A DNA stretch of 64,000 bases from Bradyrhizobium canariense (GTDB lineage: Bacteria > Pseudomonadota > Alphaproteobacteria > Rhizobiales > Xanthobacteraceae). Position 1 is the first letter of the stretch. Each line of letters begins with the position of its first letter. The translations under genes and the position numbers were made by a program. The DNA is taken from NCBI RefSeq assembly GCF_900105125.1, contig NZ_LT629750.1, forward strand, positions 6,165,001 through 6,229,000, in the 5' to 3' direction. Below are positions 59,361 through 64,000 of this stretch, piece by piece. The notes below the pieces were generated by a model that saw nothing but the letters and a program-made list of their open reading frames with translations, was not told the DNA's origin and made no database searches.

Positions 59361-61565
59361 TCAGCGGGTGAAGATTCGGCGCTGCGGGCGCGGCGGCGCG
59401 GGAGCAGGGGTCGGGCCGCCGAACAGCCGTTCGAAGAACGAGGGGCCTGAAGAATAGGGGCTGTTGTCGCTGGCAAAGCTGGTGCCGCTCGGAATATTGC
59501 CGACCGGGTGCGAATAGCTCGGCTGCGAATGCGCGACGATGGTCTCCATATCCTTGTTCTTGCTGTTGCGCAGCATGGACAGCATCAGCCCGTCGCGGCC
59601 ATAGACGTCCTTGCGGAACTGCAGCTTGCCCGCATCGTCGACGAACGCCGTCTGGTAGGTGATGTTGACCGGGATCGGGGTCGGGAATTTCAGGTCGATC
59701 TCGCTCGAGCCATACATGCTGCGGATTTTTTCCGGCGTGTAATGCTCGTTCGGCTCGGTGATGTTGAGCAGGATCGAGGCGTATTGATCCGGATTCTGCA
59801 CCCGCATGCAGCCATGGCTGAAGGCGCGTTCATCCTTGGCGAACAGATATTTGTCCGGGGTGTCGTGCTGATACACCAGGAATTTGTTCGGGAAATTGAA
59901 GCGGACGCGGCCGAGCGCGTTGCCGTCGCCAGGCGGCTGGGAGATGTGGACGCTGCCGTCGCGGTTGTGCTCGAGCCTCAATCCCATTCGCTCCAGCACG
60001 GTCGGATCCTGCTGTAGCGCCGGCAGATATTCGCCATAGACGATCGACGGCGGCACGTTCCAGGTCGGGTTGACCGTGATGTACTTCATCGTCTCGGTCA
60101 GAAGCGGGGTGGCGTGAATGCCCGGCTTGCCGGTGACCACCTTGGTGGTCCAGACTTGGGCGCCGTGCTGCATCACCTTCAGCGTGTAGTCGGGGATGTT
60201 GAGAATGACATAGGCATCGCCGATCGCCGGCGCGCCGAGGTCACGCGGCAGCCAGCGCCAGCGCTCCATGTTGACGATCACGGTGTCGATCTGCTTGTCC
60301 CGCTTCGGGCTGTTGATCGCCTTGACGGTCCTGTCGTCGAGGATGCCGGTGGGCTTGAGCTCGACGCTTTCCTGGAATTTGCGTACGGCCTCGGCGACCT
60401 TGGCATCGTAATGATCGTCGCCGGCGTTTTCGGTGATGCCGAGCTTGGTGCGAAGCTGCGGCACGCGCGGATCTTCCACCGCGACCGCGGTCTCTTTCTT
60501 GCTGCGCGACGGCGTGAATTTAAGCGCCGGTCCGTCGGCGACCTGGATCACCGGTCCGTCGCCCTGGCCGCGCAATTCTGCGAGCTTCTTCTTGAGTTCG
60601 CGATAGAGCTTTTGCGGCGGGTTATAGCTGTCGAGCGCGGCGGACGCGTCCTTGGCGCCGGTGACATTGGCCAGCACTTCCGATGGATCGACCGGATGCT
60701 CGGGATAGGAGATATCGCCGCTGACCTGCGACCAGTGCATCCGGCCGCTCTGGGCCTGGCGGGCATAATCCAGCATGCTCGCGGTCAGTTTCAGGTCGGC
60801 TTCCGCCAGCGCGTCCGGATTGGTCGCTGCGGTGAAATCCGGCACCGGGTAATCCTCGGCATTCAGGCCGTCGGAGGCGGCGCCCTTCAGGCGCGCGATG
60901 ACGCCCTTGGCGGGCTCGGTCAATGCGCCGCCTTGCGTCCACAGCGGCGCGAAGTCATGTGCGGTGTAATATTTCTCGACCGCAGCCCGTTCGGCCTTGC
61001 GGTCGAAATAATGCGACGATTTTGCCGAGAGCATGTCGCGGAGCTTGTCGGCGACCGGCTGATCCGCTGCCGGGACATTGCTTGCGGCCTTTACCGGCTC
61101 TGTGGCGGGCTCGGCAGCCGGCGTCGCGGTGGCCGTAGCTGGCGTCGAGACAGCAGGCGTTGTGGCAGCGGGCGTCGTGGTCGCGGTGTCGGTCTTGCCC
61201 GCGTCGTTCTTGCTGTCTTCGGTCTTGCCGGCCGGAGCGGTGGCGACCGCGGAAGGCGGGGTTGCGGCGGGCTTCTCCGCTGTCTTTGTCGCATCGGGGG
61301 CGGGGGCCTTCGCGGCGTCGGGCACCGATGCGGTGACATCCGGTTTGGCGGCATCCGGTTTGAAGTCATTGACAGTCGGGGGCGGGACGTTGGCGGATTC
61401 GGGTCGCGGGATCGCTGCGTCGATCGCAAGCTCGGCGGCGCTGTTGCGCGCCCCATCCGCCTGCTGCGCCATTGCCGAGGTCGCCGATACCGTCAGGAAG
61501 GTCGCGGCCACGGCCATCAGCACGCGGTCGAATCCCGCACGGCTCTTCGAACAGTCACGCATCAT
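59361..61565 (-). CDS. YcbB-type L,D-transpeptidase
   Basis: 734 residues. Signal peptide (FDRVLMAVAATFLTVSATSA) and a long Ala/Pro/Thr/Lys-rich linker (about 45-165). A YcbB-like scaffold follows with a peptidoglycan-binding segment (VAEAVRKFQESVELKPTGIL, DDRTVKAIN), then the YkuD catalytic domain with NIPDYTLKVM, TPLLTETMKYITVNPTWNVP and the nucleophile motif AFSHGCMRVQNP (Cys near residue 586). Forms 3-3 cross-links in peptidoglycan or attaches proteins. The linker is unusually long. Confidence 0.93.
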   Translation of the reverse strand: MMRDCSKSRAGFDRVLMAVAATFLTVSATSAMAQQADGARNSAAELAIDAAIPRPESANVPPPTVNDFKPDAAKPDVTASVPDAAKAPAPDATKTAEKPAATPPSAVATAPAGKTEDSKNDAGKTDTATTTPAATTPAVSTPATATATPAAEPATEPVKAASNVPAADQPVADKLRDMLSAKSSHYFDRKAERAAVEKYYTAHDFAPLWTQGGALTEPAKGVIARLKGAASDGLNAEDYPVPDFTAATNPDALAEADLKLTASMLDYARQAQSGRMHWSQVSGDISYPEHPVDPSEVLANVTGAKDASAALDSYNPPQKLYRELKKKLAELRGQGDGPVIQVADGPALKFTPSRSKKETAVAVEDPRVPQLRTKLGITENAGDDHYDAKVAEAVRKFQESVELKPTGILDDRTVKAINSPKRDKQIDTVIVNMERWRWLPRDLGAPAIGDAYVILNIPDYTLKVMQHGAQVWTTKVVTGKPGIHATPLLTETMKYITVNPTWNVPPSIVYGEYLPALQQDPTVLERMGLRLEHNRDGSVHISQPPGDGNALGRVRFNFPNKFLVYQHDTPDKYLFAKDERAFSHGCMRVQNPDQYASILLNITEPNEHYTPEKIRSMYGSSEIDLKFPTPIPVNITYQTAFVDDAGKLQFRKDVYGRDGLMLSMLRNSKNKDMETIVAHSQPSYSHPVGNIPSGTSFASDNSPYSSGPSFFERLFGGPTPAPAPPRPQRRIFTR

Positions 61566-61964
61566 CGCGCCCCTTGGGTGAAAACTGTCCCGCCATGGAA
61601 CAGCCGTTGGAATATCGGTCTCAGTTTTCGCAAGTGCCGGCCTGCTCGGTTGGCGGCGTGTTCAGTCGAGAATATCGTTCGCGTCTGAATCGCTCCAAAT
61701 CGCTTTCAAGTTAGTACGCCTGCACGCCACGATTTATACGCAGACGATACGTTATACGCGCCCCATTCATGCAGCCAGCATCATGCGGGGCAACTCACGA
61801 TAAACTGACTTCCCAACACCCGTTTGGCAACGGATCGCGCATTTTTGCCACGAGCCTTTGCCTTTGTCTGTCACCGGCAAGCCACGGTTCAAATGTTCCG
61901 GACCGCCTGGCCTCTCAGTGTTTGCACGCGGTCAACACCGAAGCGCCGCAATTGTTCATCTGCC
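61566..61964. other. Intergenic region between regulator and L,D-transpeptidase genes
   Basis: About 400 bp without a supported gene. Contains AT-rich patches (ACGATTTATACGCAGACGAT, GTTATACGCG) that may hold the transpeptidase promoter. I see no palindrome or terminator I would stand by. Confidence 0.4.
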
Positions 61965-63476
61965 TCAGTTTGCATCGTCGGTACGCTGCGGCGCCGCATC
62001 GTCGGCGGCGGCCTCGTCGAGCTTGCGATAGAGCGTCGAGCGACCGATCTTCAACCGGCGTGCGACCTCGGACATTTGCCCGCGATAATGCGCGATCGCG
62101 AACCGGATGATTTCGCCTTCCATCTCTTCAAGCGGCCGAACTTCGCCCGCGTTTGTCAGCATCGAAAGCATGCCGACGGATGGTAGCGGCGGCGCGATAG
62201 GTATCTCGTTACCTGATACCATGGCCGGCGCGGTCGAATGCGAACCGGGTCCGATGATCAGCGGCTCGGCTGGCATGTCGTCCGGGGTCGCCAGCGATTG
62301 TGCCGCGGCCAGCGGAAAATCCGCAATGCCGAGCTGGTCGGTGTCGCTCATCACCACGGCCCGATAAACCGCGTTTTCAAGCTGGCGGATGTTGCCGGGC
62401 CAATCGAGTTGCGCCAACAGCGCCACGGCCTCGCCGCTGATGCCGGTGATGGGGCGATTTTCCTCGGCGCAGAATCGCGCCAGAAAGTGCCGCAGCAGAT
62501 GCGGAATATCTTCACGCCGCATTCGCAGCGGCGGAATCGTCAGCGGCAGCACGTGCAGACGATAGAACAGGTCCTCGCGAAACTGTCCGTTCTTGACGTG
62601 GTCGAGCAATTTGCGATTGGTCGCCGAGATGATGCGGACGTCGACCTTGACGGGCTTGCGGCCCCCAACCGCCTCGACGGCGCCTTCCTGCAGCGCGCGC
62701 AGCAGCTTGACCTGGGCGTTCAGCGGCAGTTCGCTGATTTCGTCGAGGAACAGCGTGCCGCCGGAGGCTTCGACGAATTTGCCGGTATGGCGTTCGGTTG
62801 CACCGGTGAAGGCTCCCTTCTCGTGGCCGAACAGGATCGACTCCACCAGATTATCGGGAATCGCGCCGCAATTGACGGCCACGAACGGCTTTGTCTTCCG
62901 TTCGCCGCTGCCGTGAATGGCGCGCGCGAACAATTCCTTGCCGACGCCGGATTCGCCTTCGATCAGGACCGGAATCGTGGAGCCGGTGGCCTTTTGCGCG
63001 GTGCGCAGCACGGCCGTCATGGCTTCGCTGCGGGTGATGATATCGGCGAAAGTCAGCTTGCCTTCGCGGCTGTGTTTGATGCGCTGCAATTCGCCTTTCA
63101 GCGCGCTGGTGTTGAGCGCATTGCGCAACGACACCTGCAATCGTTCCAGGCCGACCGGTTTCACCACGAAATCCTGGGCGCCGGCGCGCATCGCCGAAAC
63201 GACATTGTCGATGCCGCCATGGGCGGTCTGCACGACGACCGGGATGTTGAGACCTGCTTCTCGCATTTTCGCCAGCACGCCCATGCCGTCGAGGCCGGGC
63301 ATCACCAGATCGAGCACGACGGCGTCGATATCTGGCGCATCCGGCGCGGTCAGCATGGCGATGACAGCGTCGCCGCTATCGACGACCAGCGCCTCATAGC
63401 CGCATTTCTGCACCATGTTTTCGACCAGGCGGCGCTGAACGGCGTCATCATCGGCAATCAAAATACAGGCAGCCAT
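61965..63476 (-). CDS. NtrC-family sigma-54-dependent response regulator
   Basis: 503 residues. Receiver domain with phospho-acceptor D56 (DAVVLDLVMPGLDG) and the conserved Lys (FVVKPVG). AAA+ domain with Walker A GESGVGKE (about 174-181), the sigma-54 contact loop GAFTGA (221-226) and the second motif LFLDEISELP. A Fis-type HTH ends the protein (YRGQMSEVARRLKIGRSTLY). No sensor kinase is adjacent; its partner must be elsewhere. The region between AAA+ and HTH is longer than usual. Confidence 0.93.
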   Translation of the reverse strand: MAACILIADDDAVQRRLVENMVQKCGYEALVVDSGDAVIAMLTAPDAPDIDAVVLDLVMPGLDGMGVLAKMREAGLNIPVVVQTAHGGIDNVVSAMRAGAQDFVVKPVGLERLQVSLRNALNTSALKGELQRIKHSREGKLTFADIITRSEAMTAVLRTAQKATGSTIPVLIEGESGVGKELFARAIHGSGERKTKPFVAVNCGAIPDNLVESILFGHEKGAFTGATERHTGKFVEASGGTLFLDEISELPLNAQVKLLRALQEGAVEAVGGRKPVKVDVRIISATNRKLLDHVKNGQFREDLFYRLHVLPLTIPPLRMRREDIPHLLRHFLARFCAEENRPITGISGEAVALLAQLDWPGNIRQLENAVYRAVVMSDTDQLGIADFPLAAAQSLATPDDMPAEPLIIGPGSHSTAPAMVSGNEIPIAPPLPSVGMLSMLTNAGEVRPLEEMEGEIIRFAIAHYRGQMSEVARRLKIGRSTLYRKLDEAAADDAAPQRTDDAN

Positions 63477-63613
63477 GGCTTTCCTCGGGCGTTACAACTA
63501 TCTGTCTCGAATCGGGGCACTCTCGCCGAAGCCGATTAACGCCCTCTTAAAGGTTGGCGGCGCGCCCTCGCACGACCGTTTCCACTCGAAACGAACACAC
63601 AGGCTCGAACCAG

Positions 63614-64000
63614 ATGACCTCGCGCTCCTCATCCGCCCTCCGCAAGCCGTCCGCTCCACGCAAGCCCAGCATCAAGAAATCCGTGGCCAAAAATAAGACC
63701 GGCAAACTGCCGGAATGGAACCTGGCCGATCTCTATTCCGGCATCGACGCGCCGGAAATCACCCGCGACCTCGAGAAGATGGACGCGGAATGCGTTGCGT
63801 TTGAGACGGATTATAAAGGCAAGCTTGCGGAAAGTATTGCGACAGAAGGTGGCGGCAAATGGCTCGCCGAGGCGGTTAGGCGTTACGAGGCGATCGACGA
63901 TCTCGCAGGAAGGCTCGGATCCTATGCCGGTCTGGTTCATGCCGGCGACAGTGTCGATCCGGTAAAATCCAAATTCTACGGCGACGTGTCCGAGCGGCTG
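63614..64000 (+). CDS. pepF: Oligoendopeptidase F (M3B), 5' part, runs off the window
   Basis: 129 codons are visible. After a basic, Ser/Lys-rich start (SSSALRKPSAPRKPSIKKSV) the protein reads LPEWNLADLYSGIDAPEITR, DLEKMDAECVAFETDYKGKL and YEAIDDLAGRLGSYAGLVHA. This is the N-terminal region of M3B oligoendopeptidase F. The zinc-binding HEXXH lies downstream of the window. Divergent from the NtrC-type gene. Confidence 0.85.
   Translation, partial: MTSRSSSALRKPSAPRKPSIKKSVAKNKTGKLPEWNLADLYSGIDAPEITRDLEKMDAECVAFETDYKGKLAESIATEGGGKWLAEAVRRYEAIDDLAGRLGSYAGLVHAGDSVDPVKSKFYGDVSERL

Noticed and set aside
60114..61688. 524-codon open frame antisense to the L,D-transpeptidase gene
   Set aside because: Gly/Arg-rich shadow of the Ala/Pro-rich linker; the minus-strand YkuD domain is unmistakable.
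62238..63539. 433-codon open frame antisense to the NtrC-type regulator
   Set aside because: Shadow frame; the minus strand carries receiver, AAA+ and Fis domains.

Overview
The window looks like the chromosome of a high-GC alphaproteobacterium of the Bradyrhizobium/Rhodopseudomonas type (Nitrobacteraceae). This rests on the split tol-pal cluster, gapR (DUF2312), DUF1244, DUF2852, DUF1036-pyk, several HxlR/TetR/GST modules, and intergenic palindromes typical of that group. No complete RNA gene is visible, only the 3' part of a tRNA-Arg(CCG).

The first 19.5 kb are accessory DNA. They appear to be a stack of integrated elements that entered the thioesterase gene ybgC. The native ybgC survives only as its 3' part at 19477-19847, and its 5' end is not in the window. 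A complete, more AT-rich ybgC sits at 3828-4286. Its last codons plus about 90 bp of flank recur, degraded, at 8595-8755 and 19325-19483, each time ending at the same short core. I read this as three element ends in tandem, with each element carrying its own replacement ybgC. Cargo from left to right: an uncharacterised four-gene operon (STAS/winged-helix, small protein, Cys-rich protein, tail-anchored nuclease-like protein); a tyrosine-recombinase remnant; a small secreted protein; a secreted TPR-CHAT protease-like protein; a tRNA-Arg fragment; a serine-recombinase remnant; an AbiE toxin-antitoxin operon with a third nuclease-like gene; a SEC-C/HNH-like gene followed by a trypsin-like protease gene; a DUF4365-TPR protein; and a short prokaryotic Argonaute translationally coupled to a SMEK-APAZ protein. 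The Argonaute pair is the most interesting defence system here.

From 19.9 to 34.6 kb lies ordinary chromosome rich in small detoxification and regulation modules: GST/TetR, an ECF42-type sigma factor with its DGPF partner, DoxX, SRPBCC, VOC, SDR, HxlR with GST and a SnoaL-like protein, a beta-lactamase-fold hydrolase, two more DGPF proteins, and a TetR repressor that shares one operator motif with a DUF2852 membrane protein gene.

From 35.0 to 48.7 kb is the cell-envelope cluster: tolQ-tolR-tolA-tolB, then a desaturase, a GGDEF-EAL protein and a FeeM-like acyltransferase placed between tolB and pal, then pal, cpoB, tilS and ftsH, with clear terminators after pal and ftsH. From 48.8 to 64 kb come two solute-binding proteins, a GT87-like membrane glycosyltransferase, TetR-OsmC, pyk with DUF1036, DUF1244, gapR, a DUF882 M15-like peptidase, a YcbB-type L,D-transpeptidase, an NtrC-type regulator, and the start of an M3 oligoendopeptidase gene that runs off the window.
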